The translations under genes were made by a program, and so were the position numbers. This document shows positions 12,301 to 25,000 of a DNA stretch of 64,000 nucleotides, piece after piece (the first letter of the stretch is position 1; every line of letters starts with the position of its first letter). The stretch is from Nymphaea colorata (taxonomy: Eukaryota; Streptophyta; Magnoliopsida; Nymphaeales; Nymphaeaceae): positions 1,944,001 to 2,008,000 of the forward strand of contig NC_045147.1 in NCBI RefSeq assembly GCF_008831285.2, given 5' to 3'. The notes beneath the pieces were generated by a model. That model made no database searches, was not told where the DNA came from, and was given only the letters and a program-made list of their open reading frames with translations.

Positions 12301-12478
12301 AATGAAAAAGAAAAACCAAACTAAGTGTGCTGCAAGAGAAGGGACATTCACCATAGAGATCATGAATTTGCTTACCATTTCATGGACATCTTGACAAACA
12401 GAGTCCTCAAGCAAAGGGCGGAGAAGTACAAGAGACTCCTCGGAAGAAGAGATAATTTGCTTACCATTTCATGGGCAT
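9090..12478 (-). CDS. MED20: Mediator complex subunit 20 (MED20), complete five-exon gene
   Basis: The exons, in transcript order, are 12465-12478, 11269-11411, 10990-11168, 10057-10146 and 9090-9314. They join to 651 nt, i.e. 216 residues and a stop, close to the usual size of plant MED20. All junctions are GT-AG and in phase. The first exon codes only MPMK plus two bases of a Trp codon, giving MPMKWILYWQPN after splicing, which matches the conserved MED20 start. Further family-like blocks are [73 protein letters not shown] and [11 protein letters not shown]. Family knowledge: MED20 is a head-module subunit of Mediator, pairing with MED18 and bridging transcription factors to RNA polymerase II in the nucleus. 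Odd feature: the first exon lies in an 89-bp tandem duplication. The gene is divergent from PIGG. Confidence 0.93.
9315..10056 (-). other. MED20 intron 4
   Basis: Ordinary 742-bp intron except for a perfect 38-bp tandem duplication (listed separately). Confidence 0.85.
9709..9784. repeat. 38-bp perfect tandem duplication in MED20 intron 4
   Basis: Copies 9709-9746 and 9747-9784 are identical head-to-tail and contain GCAATAAACGTATATGAAAT. This is a recent local duplication without coding effect. Confidence 0.95.
10057..10146 (-). CDS. MED20: MED20 exon 4
   Basis: Thirty codons, phase 0. It encodes [20 protein letters not shown] and then ENLKGIVME. Donor GAG|GTAAGA, acceptor AG the complement of 10147-10148. 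Confidence 0.92.
10147..10989 (-). other. MED20 intron 3
   Basis: An 843-bp AT-rich intron with a short C-run on the minus strand next to exon 4 (G-run at 10150-10157 on the plus strand). No other feature seen. Confidence 0.8.
10990..11168 (-). CDS. MED20: MED20 exon 3
   Basis: A 179-nt exon. Its first two bases complete the Asp codon started by exon 2 ([15 protein letters not shown]). It encodes [17 protein letters not shown] and [20 protein letters not shown]. Confidence 0.92.
11269..11411 (-). CDS. MED20: MED20 exon 2
   Basis: A 143-nt exon. Its first G completes the Trp codon begun in exon 1. It encodes [20 protein letters not shown], then [19 protein letters not shown]. It is separated from exon 3 by a 100-bp intron. 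Confidence 0.92.
11412..12464 (-). other. MED20 intron 1, containing a second copy of exon 1
   Basis: A 1053-bp intron if the upstream donor is used. Near its 5' end it holds the other copy of the 89-bp duplication, including a duplicate start exon with Met-Ser-Met-Lys instead of Met-Pro-Met-Lys (12376-12389) and its own GTAAGC donor. Confidence 0.8.
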
Positions 12479-12542
12479 CTTGACAAACAGAGTCCTCAAG
12501 CAAAGGGCGGAGAAGTACAAGAGACTCCTCGGAAGAAGAGAT
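12365..12542 (-). repeat. 89-bp tandem duplication covering MED20 exon 1 and splice donor
   Basis: Copies 12365-12453 and 12454-12542 differ by one base in 89 by my reading (A at 12386 versus G at 12475). Each holds part of the 5' UTR, the ATG, 14 coding bases and the GTAAGC donor. The one difference changes codon 2 from Pro (copy 12454-12542) to Ser (copy 12365-12453). Confidence 0.95.
12465..12478 (-). CDS. MED20: MED20 exon 1 (conserved MPMK start)
   Basis: Fourteen coding bases, M-P-M-K plus TG of a split Trp codon, followed by GTAAGC. It was chosen over the duplicate at 12376-12389 because Pro at position 2 matches the conserved family N-terminus and because it is the 5'-most copy in the transcript. 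Confidence 0.85.
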
Positions 12543-15500
12543 GCACCTCGTCTTCTCGCCGCGCTCCTATCAGGCGTCCCAGGTTCAGGAGGGAGTGCAG
12601 GGAGTAAATACTCGCTAAATCTCGGGTTTTTTTTTTTTTTTTGCAAGGTATCTCCGATTTACCGTGTTTGGCACGGCCAACCTTACTGCTCATATTTTGT
12701 GATAAAACACATATATGCAATAATTTATGTTTTTCAATTTTTTTATAATGTAAATTATTTTACCATGAAGATTAGCGTTTTTTATTTTTCGGCTCATGAA
12801 ATCCGATACACATAATTGCAAGATTACCTTTTGATTCTTATAATATGTTCACATTAACATATTTGTCATATTTAGATTTTTGAAAAGCATCTTAAAACAT
12901 TCGGATGCATATGTAAGAAACACATGTAAGAAGGCATAATATTATGTGTATCTATGGTGTAAAAATCTCAGCCTTTTATCAATAAAATAGACATCTGCAA
13001 AACATTCCTCCAAAATTGTTGGATGATAGGTACTGTATTGAGTTGACTTTTTTAATCTCCCATGAACCATTTGATTTCTAAATGGGACTATTAAAATCAA
13101 CACATTTAATGGATGATTCAATCCTACCGGATGCCATATGTCGCTTAAAACTTAACAATTTATTATTAAAAAATGGTCATGGAAGTGTCATAAGTAATGT
13201 TTATGGTATGAATGCTTCAATTGCATGCTATCTTCACTAGATGCCAACCAGTTGATCTCTCCCTGTGGCATCAATACCCAGTTTGAGGAGTTATCTCCCT
13301 GCAACAATCCATCCTTCAAGAAAGAAGTATAAATTGTCGAACAAATGCCCCTCTGTTGCCTACTCATTCTAGTTTGGGTCCTCATCAACTTAGACGTCTT
13401 TAATTTAGGTCTACACGTTATTTTTCCAGCTTCGCTTTGGTTCATATATGATCATTCATGCATGATAGTCATGTAGGCTCTTAGTTTTCATCATTTACAT
13501 TCTTTCTTACTCAAATACTAGTGGACGCATGAACCACCCTCCATGGTGCTAGTGCGACGATCACAGTGTACTCCTGGTGATTGCTTTCAAGCAAAAAACG
13601 AGCCATCTTGCCGATGTGACAAGTCCTCATTCCAAGCCAACATGGCCAACTCTCATTTTCAATATGTGATCAAGTTTTTTAATGCACATTAATTAGTTTA
13701 AAGTTTCTTTTTTCAAGTATTTATGAAGATAAACAACAAAAACCAATGTAATAGGCAACAAAAATTTATTTGGATAATGTTAATATATGTGTGGAAAGAA
13801 CTATGATACAATCTTTATGGACAACAACGCGGCAAATAACTTGTCTAGAAAATGAAAACTAGACAAAATAAACATGTCTCAAGAAAATGTAGTTTTCACC
13901 AACCATAACCATCCAACTGTCTTTCTTGTATTTCAACTAGCATTCCTTTTCAAGGTCTTTAATTATCACATAGTTGTTATTTGTTAATAATGTGGTTTTG
14001 CTTATGTGGTGTGATAAAATGTAATGATATACTTGTGAAAACATGTTATGTAATAATGTACATATAAAAGTTGGTTACAGTGTGGTGTGCATGTGACATG
14101 ATATGTAACTGTACGCATGTTTTTGTGAGAAATCATAACTCATTTCACATTTCAGTGCTACTCTTGGTTGAATACTTGAAAAAACCATGCATGTCTGACT
14201 TTAATATATTTAAGAAGACAGCTAAGTTCTTAGTTTGTATATATGCATATTACTAAAAGAACGACCTATTGAGTGTGGATCATACTAGCCATGCATTGCT
14301 TTTGAATAGTTGTGAGAAGTAGAGGTTTATTACATATGGCATGCAAAGGACAATTGAGAAACATGCATGTGGCTATATTATTCAAAACACTTAATCATCA
14401 TCAATGGAACTCGAGATCCCAAATGTGATCTTTCACGTATTCAAATAACCATTGGTGAGTACTTTATGCCTATTTTGAACGTAATATTTTGCGTTTTACA
14501 TATGAGACACTATAATCAAGTCACTAGCAAAAAATAAGGGCACTCCATGGTTTTCCATACGTCAATGTAATTGCATTAGTTTACAATGGCATACTTAGAC
14601 ATCATATGAATGGTTTGACATTAATATTAGTGTATAAACACTTATATTACGATTGTTCGAGCAACAGGCAGCACACACATTTTATTGCATATGCCAAGAG
14701 AGGAAGAAATCACTAGTATGATATATCTGACTTGTGATTTCACCAAGTATTCATGATTGAAAATGATGAAGTATTACTAACTTTAAGGTATTGTATAATG
14801 CCTTATGACACTAATTGCTAGACAAAAATAGTCTAGGACAAAGTGTTCATAGTTGGTAAACTCATGACTCAGACTTGGATTGGCTGAAAAACAGGACACC
14901 AAGTCAGCAACTCAACAAGACTGAATGACTTGCTTGGGTTAGGTCACAATTTCTTATAGTGCAATTTTCTTATAAATAATGAAGAAGGTAAGGCTGTGTG
15001 GGCTTCACGTTTTTTACCGACTAAAACTGAATAACATGTAATACAAGTATTTGTCAATATTTAGTAAAATTTATGATAATTCACAATGTAGAAAATAACA
15101 AACATTGTAATTACATAATGTACGGTAAAAAGGAACATGTGATTAGTTGACCATCCCAGCTGACTCGACGAACCTTGACTTGTGACCCAATAAATAGACG
15201 ATCGTAGATGACTTGAGCAACCTGCGACCTATGTCGACTACTTTACCAACTATGATTTAAGTGTATTCTAAGAAAGAAAAACCATTCTTACTTGTACCAT
15301 CTCTAACTTGAAATGTAACACCCTAAAACTTAGTCATAGATTGTAAAGATCTTTAAGGGCTTATAGATGAGGTTATTAAATAGATATTTATTTTGGTTCT
15401 TAGTTTTTTTTGAATTGGAGTCAAAACTACTAAGGAGCGGATTGGAATATGCTGAACCAGCGGCCTTAGCCTAAAAATGGGTCGAATTGTTACATAGAAA

Positions 15501-15956
15501 GCGACGCCAACCCTTCTTAAAGGTATGTTTAAGAAAGAAACAATATTTCATATGTTATTGTTTAATAACTCTTACTTTAGAACATATTATATTTAAATTA
15601 TGTGTTGCATTTTATGTTGGTAAACATGGCTTTGCTGATATAAGCTCGTTTTCTCGCTGTGGACAAAAAGGAAGTCCCGACTGACTTGTATCTTTCTTCA
15701 AATATTAAACGGGCAATAATTTCCCCGGTTTTTTTCGTCAACTACGAGATCATCCTTCCTGTATTTTCCCTTAAACTCTTGGAACGGACAATAACGTCCG
15801 TCGTTTTCTCGTTAACTACAAGATCGTCCTTCTCGCGTCCCCGGCGATAGAAAATTCCCGCTCATTTCCTGCGATCCAGAGAGACGTCTGTCTTCTGGTT
15901 TGTCTTTCTTGTTACGAAGTTTTTGGTTTCTTCGTCTTTTTTGGAAGAATCTTCCT
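12543..15956. other. Divergent intergenic region between MED20 and PIGG
   Basis: This should hold the MED20 promoter and 5' UTR on the right-to-left side and the PIGG promoter and 5' UTR on the other. I see a T-tract at 12627-12642 and otherwise AT-rich sequence with no supported gene. The last 130 bases before the PIGG ATG are CT-rich and GC-richer, as is usual in plant 5' UTRs. Confidence 0.55.
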
Positions 15957-16081
15957 ATGACTTCTCTCAGTTGCGAGAAATTGGCGGTATGGACCATTGT
16001 TGCGATCCTTCTGCAGATGGTTGGCCTCTTCTTGTTCGTCTCTGCGTTTTTTCCGATGAAATCTGCGATTTCCGGTTCAAG
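15957..16081 (+). CDS. PIGG: PIGG exon 1
   Basis: Forty-one codons plus two bases. It encodes [20 protein letters not shown] and the rest of the N-terminal membrane helix. Donor AAG|GTATGC. The frame is open upstream but I see no in-frame ATG before 15957. Confidence 0.88.
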
Positions 16082-19000
16082 GTATGCACGTCTCTCGTCT
16101 TTGGCCTCAGAAGCAGTTTAGAACGTTTATTTTTGTTTTCACCGATTGGATGTGCGCTTTGGCAGTGGCCCAGAGAGTTATCGGCTTCTATGTGATCGAC
16201 CTGTCGGTCCGGATGTGGGAAGATTGCTTCCTCATGAGCTAAGATCTTTGTACAAGGAAAGCATTGCGCCCCTACTTCTCTATTTTTTCAGTTTCTCGTT
16301 TTTGATTTTGTAAGTCCCGTACTAATGAAACTTGGCTTGATTGGTTTGCATGAAAAGATTGAATCTCCGAGAGGATGATATTTTGAGTCTTGAGATATGT
16401 AAACTAGTGCGTTTCTTGTAATTAAGCACAAGTGTGATTACGAGAGCTTTGCTTTGGGATTAGTTATGCGAAAGAAAATTGGGTGTGAGTCACCTCATTG
16501 CCATATTGCCTTTTTCTCCATTATACATGGTCCAATTGTTAGGACTTCTGTTTTATAGTAAAAAGTTGTTACTGTAACAACTTGACTAGACTAAATATCA
16601 TATTAGATAGACGGTCACGTTGTCCACTTGGGTTATTTTGGACGGTTTATGACTCTATTATTGGTTCTGTTAGATGCTACGGACAACTGTCGTTTGCAGC
16701 TTTGATATTCTTTTCTTCCCTATCAAGGTCACTTCGGAAAAGGTTCGTAGAAAGAAGAAAGGGGGGAAAATGAGTGACTTTATGTTGAGGATTCCACTAA
16801 GTGTCCTAAACCGGACGCTCATGTTCAAGGGGATGGATACACACACTTAAAATTTGTCATAACCTGCATGCTTAATGTTTGTGACATTTAGGATTTTTCT
16901 AGAATGGGTATTAATATACCTGACACCTGAAAGTTTCCTAAACAGGAGACTTCGTGTATTGAACTGGCAGTTTCTGTTTAAGTTCATCTAGGCAATCTGT
17001 TACAAACTGGATACCCCATGGTGTGTTCGTGGTGGCGACGGTTATCCAACAACTGGTACTCCAAGTGTTCACAACATGCCTAATACATAATACAATTTCC
17101 CTTCCTTTTCACAGTTGACTGTGTAATGAAAGTGGAGGTTTGTGATCAATACTTTGAAGTTTGAACTCAAAGCTTCCATTAGAACAAAGACATTGAGGTC
17201 GGTAATTACTTTAGCACAGATGTAAATATTGCTTCTATTCTTAAGTTGAAGAAGATAATCAAATAATGAAGAAAGTGCAGGTGTTCCATACAGAGCATTG
17301 GGTTGCTCTCTGTTTCTAAATTGAATAATAGTCTTTGCAATATCATTATCATTGAAGATAAAAGGGTAAGCATTAGTGTTAAATAGTATGTTGGAAGGTA
17401 GTTGTTCTTTAATTAATCACGAGAAGACTAATAAGATAGTTTTACCAACTTTGCTACTGCATGAAGGCAATATCAGCAAGTTTGCTACAACAACTGGCCA
17501 GCCACCTGCTTAGGTGCTTCTGTTCTCGAATACTTTGACCAATCAAGGCATGCCTCAATCGTAATAACAGACATTCCTGAAGAGGCATAAAGTTACATAC
17601 TCAACTATGGTGAAACTTGGTGTGTCAAGTACCAAGTATCAAAATGCTACCAAGTCACTTCTATTCTCTCAGTTCCTAAGCATATTGAGAAATTTATGTT
17701 TTCTGACATTGGGAATATATAAGCTGGTGAGCCGGTGGCACACTTCTATTACTATAAAAGGAAAACTGGATGTTTTTGCATATATTCTGGTTTCTTCTTT
17801 GGTGCTTCTATTCAAGTGTACCTGTCCAATTAGTCATTAATCCTAGTTTATATGTTCAGTTTATCAGTGCATAGTTATATAAATGCATTTATAACTGATT
17901 CAACTGATTATTTTTTGACTGCAGGAAATTTCAGGTATACAGCCAGTCTTTGAACGTGTAATTTTGATGGTATGTTGATTGCACACCCAATTATAGTTTC
18001 ATCAAAATATCTGATTGTTATATTTTTATTTTGATTCAGTCACTGCTCTTTCTTTTCTTATGTGATGTCCTTTCAGGTTGTTGATGGTTTACCGGCAGAG
18101 TTTGTACTAGGGAGAGATGGTTCTCCTCCTGCGTATTCTATGATAGAAGCAATGCCTTACACTCATTATTTGCTCTCAAATGGGATTGCTACTGGATTCC
18201 ATGCCAAAGCAGCACCTCCAACAGTCACTATGCCTCGCTTGAAGGTAAAAAATCATTTTTCTTCACTGTGTTGCCAATGGAGGTTTTGCAACTCTTTCTA
18301 AAATTTGGTTGATTTGCCCAAGTAATGTCTGCAGGCTCTGGTTTCTGGGGCTATCTCAGGATTTCTGGATGTGGCGTTTAATTTTAATACTCAAGCTTTT
18401 GAAGATGATAATCTTCTTGGTAAGTTTGGACATGGAAGACTACCTGAAGCATAGTTAATCATTTTATTCTTAGTTATTGAAATTCCTGTGCTTTGTGCAG
18501 AACAGCTTCACCGTATTGGCTGGAAAATTTTAATGTTTGGTGACGAGACATGGATCAAGTTATTTCCAGGCTTGTTCACAAGATGTGATGGTGTTAGCAG
18601 CTTCTATGTAAGTACTCATGCTAATGAAATGGCTCTTCAGGTTTATTTGCTGCAATTTTGGAACATAGATCTTGTCATACTGTAATTTCATGAACTAACA
18701 CATCGTTGTCTCAAGCATTGAGCTGGTCATATATGTGGATGGCATAATTATCAGAGGGTGCTCATGTTAATTGAAAAAACTCAATGTTGTCAGTATCGAT
18801 GCCAATGAGCTCATATTGGCAGATCCACATCAAACTGTAGAAGATTGAAATTTTAAGGGTTCAAAATTCCTCCCTTAGGATGTTGGCTGATATGGGGTCT
18901 ATGCAAGACAAGCCAGCTCTTATAAGCCAATATGGCCCTGTATTCACTGACGTACTAATAAATTTTTTTATGGCCAGTACAGTTGAAACAGGCCAATGAA

Positions 19001-22000
19001 TATCTGCAATGTGCATTGGTTTTTTAAAGATTCCAAATTTCCAATGCAACTCAGAATCTGATATTTACAATATTGGATAAACTTTCTTATATGAGAAATT
19101 TAAATGAGAGCTCTAGGGGAACCAAGAATCTATTTTCTGGACAAAGTTTAACTAAAAGAATATGAAATTAAATTGTCTCACAGTCAAGACATACCATTAC
19201 TGCACTAAGAAAAATTATTATCTAAAGGTTAATTGAAAGTGACGTGATATCTGATTGTCGAAATAGAAGTATACAATTAGTGTACTAGGAAAAAATATTT
19301 TCTGTTCTTTCAAGGATGTCTGTATTTTCTGTATTTGCATTAGTGCACTGGTTCTCATGTGACTTCTGTAACATGAATGAAGAAACTGCTGGCTTTCCTG
19401 TTCCTTTTTTAAATGGCATAAATGGGTGTTAGATTTGGATGGCAGTAGACAAGTGAAGGCCAATGAGGATCTTATAATTCATGTGTAACTCATTATGATT
19501 TGTACCAGGTTCCTCTTTGGATCATTGCTTGATATTTCACAATAACTTCTTTATATCATTTAGTAAATTTTTTGTTTGTAGCTTTTTCCTCTTGAAACTA
19601 AAATAAATTATCTTGTGAATAATTAAGTGGTTCATATCTTGATCTTTACTCTGCATAGGTTAAAGATACAACTGAGGTGGATTACAATGTTTCTCGCCAT
19701 TTAGAAGTTGAGCTTGTTGCAGATGACTGGGATCTCATGGTAAGCTGCAGTTGATGATGGTTAGTAATTGTTTAGAATGTATAATGGCTGGCCATTCATC
19801 TTGGAGACCCTGGGCAGCCATAATGATCTTGGCTGATGGTTTTGGCTTTCTTCTCCTTAATACTACCCAAATTGGACAGTAGAAAGGTGGTGATGTAATC
19901 CCTTTCTTTTGTCCCATGTTCCAGGAGGTCTTCCTGTGCAGTGAGTTTATTAATGTTCATTTTTAGTCTTGTATTGGTCCTTGTTTTGAAATATCAAATT
20001 ATTAATTTGCTGTCCTTGGGGTGTTTTTTTTTTTGTATAGACATATAATTAGTCCATTGCCATGGGGTTTTCTGTGAACATTTCTCCAGGGAAAATTTTC
20101 GTAGATTGTTTATTTTGTTATGCCTGCGGCCCTGCACGCATATGGTTTATGGTAAACCACATGTGTTCTCTTTCCATTTGTCTTAATTATACGTAGCCTA
20201 CTTTATGCTTCACCTATCTCATATTCATGTATAGGTTGGCTAGAACTAATATCCTTACTGCATATAGTATGGAGATTTTATCTCACAATGTGGAACTAGA
20301 TAAAAAACTTTTTTCTGCATAGGTCTTATAATCTTATTGAGCTGTCTTCTATGTAGATTCTACACTACCTGGGTCTGGACCATGCTGGCCATATTGCTGG
20401 GCGCTATAGGTCATTTCTTCTTTCTTTTGCTTATTTTGGTAGCTTGTCTTCCTTAGTTGTTTGTGAGCTTATTTGTGGTGCTTTTATATGTTTCAGTACA
20501 TTGATGAACTTGAAACTCAAGGAGATGGATGGGATTATCAAGATGCTTCACATGTCAGCTAATTTGCAAGAGAATCCTGTTAATAAGCATACCCTTTTGG
20601 TTTGTCATTCCTCTCTTATTGTCCATTGGTTCCTTTGTTTTTATAACTTGTAGGGTTGTTGCCATGTAGAGCTGAACTCTGTGTTTGTGTGATATTTATA
20701 TACCAAGTCATTTATATATTCTAGCTTATGTTTGAAAGGGTTGATTTTCTGATCCATTCTAGGTTGTGCTTAGTGATCATGGAATGACTAGCAGCGGAAA
20801 TCATGGGGGTTCATCATTTGAAGAAACTGATTCATTGGCTATGTTTATTCATTTGAATGGCAAAATGGCAGTTTCTGCCTCAGACAAATATAAAACAGTT
20901 AATCAGGTATGCTGGAGCTGTTTATATGGGTGCATCTGGTGCCACTCGTTCATATGTATGTTCATTCTTCTTATTGTCTGAATCTTGTCTTGTGATGTTT
21001 CTACATTTTATATATGACCTGAACCTTGAAACTAAGGCTGTTCACGAGCCAAGCTAGGCCTGATTGAACTTGGCTCTAGTGCCATAAGTCACAACTTTAG
21101 TCCAGCTCGAGTTGACTAGTGCAAGCTCGAGGCTGCTCAAGCTAAAGAAGATTGAGCTCCACTTGGTTGAGCTCGAGGCAAAGTTTGGCTTGAGCTTAGC
21201 CGAGCTGTTTGTAAAAAAATTATTTTTAATATGAATGGAGATGCTCAGATTTGAACTCTGACCGTTCAAGTTGCTCAGCAAAAAGAAACCCATTGGAATA
21301 GCTTTTCACTTGTGATAATATTGTGAAGTGACTTTTGCATGTTATTTTTCCACGAGCTTAATTGAGTTTAGCTGAGCCGAGCTTGTCTAGTTCGAGCTTG
21401 ACTGGTGACATTAAGTGGGTTCATTTATTCACTTGAACTTGACTCCAGTTTATCCAGGTGAGTCAAGTCCAGCTCAGGTTGGCTCTACTCGCTGAATGCT
21501 CCTAAAAATTGAGATTTTAAAACTGATACATGTGAAGGCACAAGTATATTAATATGGGTAACATGTCCTCATCAATATTGGACTTCGACTAAATTCAGGA
21601 TGTTCTACTTTGTCAAAAATTTGGAAGTTTAATTGACCCCAAACTTCTGGCCTTTGGATTTGAAAAGGTTATTACTGTGAATGCAGCTACTTAATAGTGT
21701 AAAAGTTACTTAGCAGAAGCATGTTATGAAGTTATGAACTATGTATGTAATCAGCGTTGTTTGTATTGCATGATAAGGGCCCGTATCGTGCAATATGTAT
21801 CGCTTGTGCACGATATGGGGGCTGTATCGTACAATACGGCCGATACAGCCCTGTATCGTACGATACGGGGATAACATGAATTTTTGTATTTTTTTACAAA
21901 AGAACCTTCCGCTTCCTCTTTCTAAGCATGTCTAAAAGTTGTGAGAGGGGATGTTTTACTAGTTTTTCTACAAAAAATACCCATTTATGTGATAAATCAT

Positions 22001-25000
22001 TGATTTAGGGGAGAACTCAGTGGTGGAGAAGAAGGTTTACTTGTCATACCCCAACCTTTTGACCCTTTATAAACATAAAGCATTGAGGTGCGACTACACA
22101 ACAATTTCAAAAAAAAGATGGAGCTAGGTCATTTGAAACCATGGGGCAAACTTTCATTTATATAACAATTTTAATTCATACAAAGTCACATATATGTGTA
22201 TGACAAAAATGCCCCAAACCACAACTTTGATGCCTAACACAAATAAGACATCAAAAAGACCAAACCATGACGCGCCGGCACTACCAAAGACCCAAAACCT
22301 CCCCAGTAGGATGTGAGTGAAGCTATCTGATCAACCTGCTGCCTCGGGTCCACCAAAACCTGAAAAAGAAATAACTGAAGGCTTAGCCTTCGCAGTATGG
22401 CAACAAGCCAGGAAAATCTCAAACCCTCTTAGGTAGGGCTCAAATCCAAGAACAATCATAAAACAATCTATCGTCATGTCGTGTCAAAGCATAGGCACAT
22501 CATTTGCCAAGAAAACCCCTAACATATACCACAACATGAAAGACCACTCAAGGGCCACAGAAACACAATCTCAATCACATGCAAGGCATGCTTAAACATT
22601 TCATTTCAATCATAGCATTCACATGCCCATCAATCACATACATTCGTTCACACACATTTCAATCAGGTACATTCATTTTCATTAGCTTTAGTGAATTAAC
22701 AGTTCCTGTGGGTGCAAACACAGGCACGTGCACACCGCGGGCGGCCCATAGCCGAGAAACAACCCCCGTGGTGGCCCAAAACAGTATGGATCCATCCATC
22801 CGCTGCAGCGGTAGAGCACTCATCCATGGATGTGTGAATTCCACGGAGAGATACTCAGCCCTCCCTAGGACACCCAGGTTGGGAAGGCGGGAGCCCACGC
22901 TCCAAGCACGTCACACAACAGTACCCTGGGGCCTTGCACCGCCTGTGCTCCGAACAGGCGAGACCAGTGGCGAAGGCGGGGCAACTCCCAAACACATAGC
23001 CACATCCCACTGGGCAATCATCTCTTATTCTATCATTCTTATCATTATAATTGCACAATTACAGAATGACCGGCTAGCTCGAGGTTGGTTCACTTCACGA
23101 GTGCACCCACACCTCCAATTGCCTCCCCACGAGGTCTACACATAACAATAACAGTCATAGCTAGCCGTCATACAATACGGGTACAACTACCCTCCAATTC
23201 CAATCAATTGCATTATTGCCCACGGCAATACATATGCAACAATTCACAACATTTACATTCATAAAAATTCACATCTTATCAAACACATCAATCAGATCTT
23301 TCAAAACTTGGCCAAATCCCGGAGAGTAGTCTCGATCCGTGATGGCTCGTATCTGTCCTATGCAATTGTCATTCTATGATGCTCTCTAATGCACAATCGG
23401 GGTCGAGGAGACACTCGACTCGATACCCCACCTCATCTGTCGTAAGCAGTTATCAATTCTAGCATGCACATGCAAAGGCGTAACATTTTCAAAATAATCA
23501 CTAATAGCCTTTCAAAACCCTTCATATCATATATCAATTCATGTACATGCATACACACATTCATTCACAAAACAATCTATCAAGCACATCACAATCTTAG
23601 GATCCCACGATCCTAAGAACACACATTCACACAATTGTCCAGGCAGGGATTTGCCTGGAATGCTGCCATACCTGCCACGCGTCCACTAAACACCTTGAAC
23701 TACGACCCACATTGCTCAAGGCCTACTTGACGTGCCCGGTGTACCTGCAAACATAACAAAATGGTAAGTTCTCTACTCGTTTCGCTTACCATCGATACAA
23801 ATCTGAAAATACCGTCATCGAGGCATGTCTTCGTCTCAAATGGGTGTCGACCCACGAAACCCTCCAAAAAGGGTCTCTACCCAACCCACGAGGTTGCCGC
23901 CAACGATTAGAACTCAAAGCTTGTATTCAACTTATCACATGTACGACGATTCTCACTTGTTTTCCTTAGTTGAAGTGTTTTCCCCACCATAAGATTCTCA
24001 ACATACAACGTATATGCACCTCAATAGAAGCATATTTCCCCAAGCTAACCAAAACGATTCTAACGTTCTCCACAACAATACAATCTCTACCATGCTTCCT
24101 AATTGCTTCGAAAATCAACCCATCATGCTTATAAGATCATTGTAGACATGGATCATCGTTCCTCCACATGAGTCCTAGACCTTCCCCAAAATAGTAACGT
24201 CGTTAACAAACATCCTAATTCATCAAATCTTAAATCTAGCATGCTCCATTAATGATTATGCATGCTCCAACAACAAATATACAACAATCTAGGCTCGATT
24301 AGGCCTTGCTCACCCCAATTTAAGAGTCTGAACTGTTGCGGTCCTCCCGGCAGCCACCTCACAAGTTCGAGAGGTCCTCAAACGGCTAAAATCTCACAAT
24401 GCCGCCACACCAACGCATTCTAGCCGCTGTTATGAGGGGGAAGAACACATCCCCAAGCTGAGCGCCGCTGCCGCCGCCGTCCACTTCCGTCGCCGCTGCA
24501 CCGACCTCCGTCTTCCTCTTCTATGCGTTGTGGTCATAGCAAAGGGAGAGACGAAGAGGGGAAACGAGGGAGAAGAGGGCGACGTCGGGCTCCCACGCTA
24601 CTGGATTCGGGTCCGGGTCTGGACCCGATCCGGCCCACCTACAAAACGAGTCGAGCGTTACATCACTCATGGCCCCATGGGGACGATGAGACCTTGAGTG
24701 ATGATAATTATGATATATTATATGTTGTCAACTTGTAATGTAATCTAAAGCACTTTAATGTTTAAAAGTTAAAGTTGTGATAGACATGTATTATGTTATT
24801 ATGAATCTTATTTCTCATTTCTAAGTGTGTTGATAATATATTATGGCTTATGAATGATGTGATGAGTTTGTTATATAGAACAAATTTTTTCTTAAACTTT
24901 CTTTGTTTTTCCTGATTTTACCAATTTTTTCTATTTTTTTTATGCATTAAAAAATTAATTTATGATACGCTACGGTACGCTATGTTTACAATATGTTATG

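Noticed and set aside
13188-13445. An 85-codon minus-strand frame between MED20 and PIGG
   Set aside because: No domain, no splice context and no homologue that I recognise.
16257-16314. Read-through of PIGG exon 2 as a longer exon
   Set aside because: The frame stays open for about 19 codons but then stops at a TAA, and its sequence does not fit the family.
22579-23145. A 188-codon open frame in intron 10
   Set aside because: It lies inside the probable solo LTR, has no recognisable domain, and composition explains its length.
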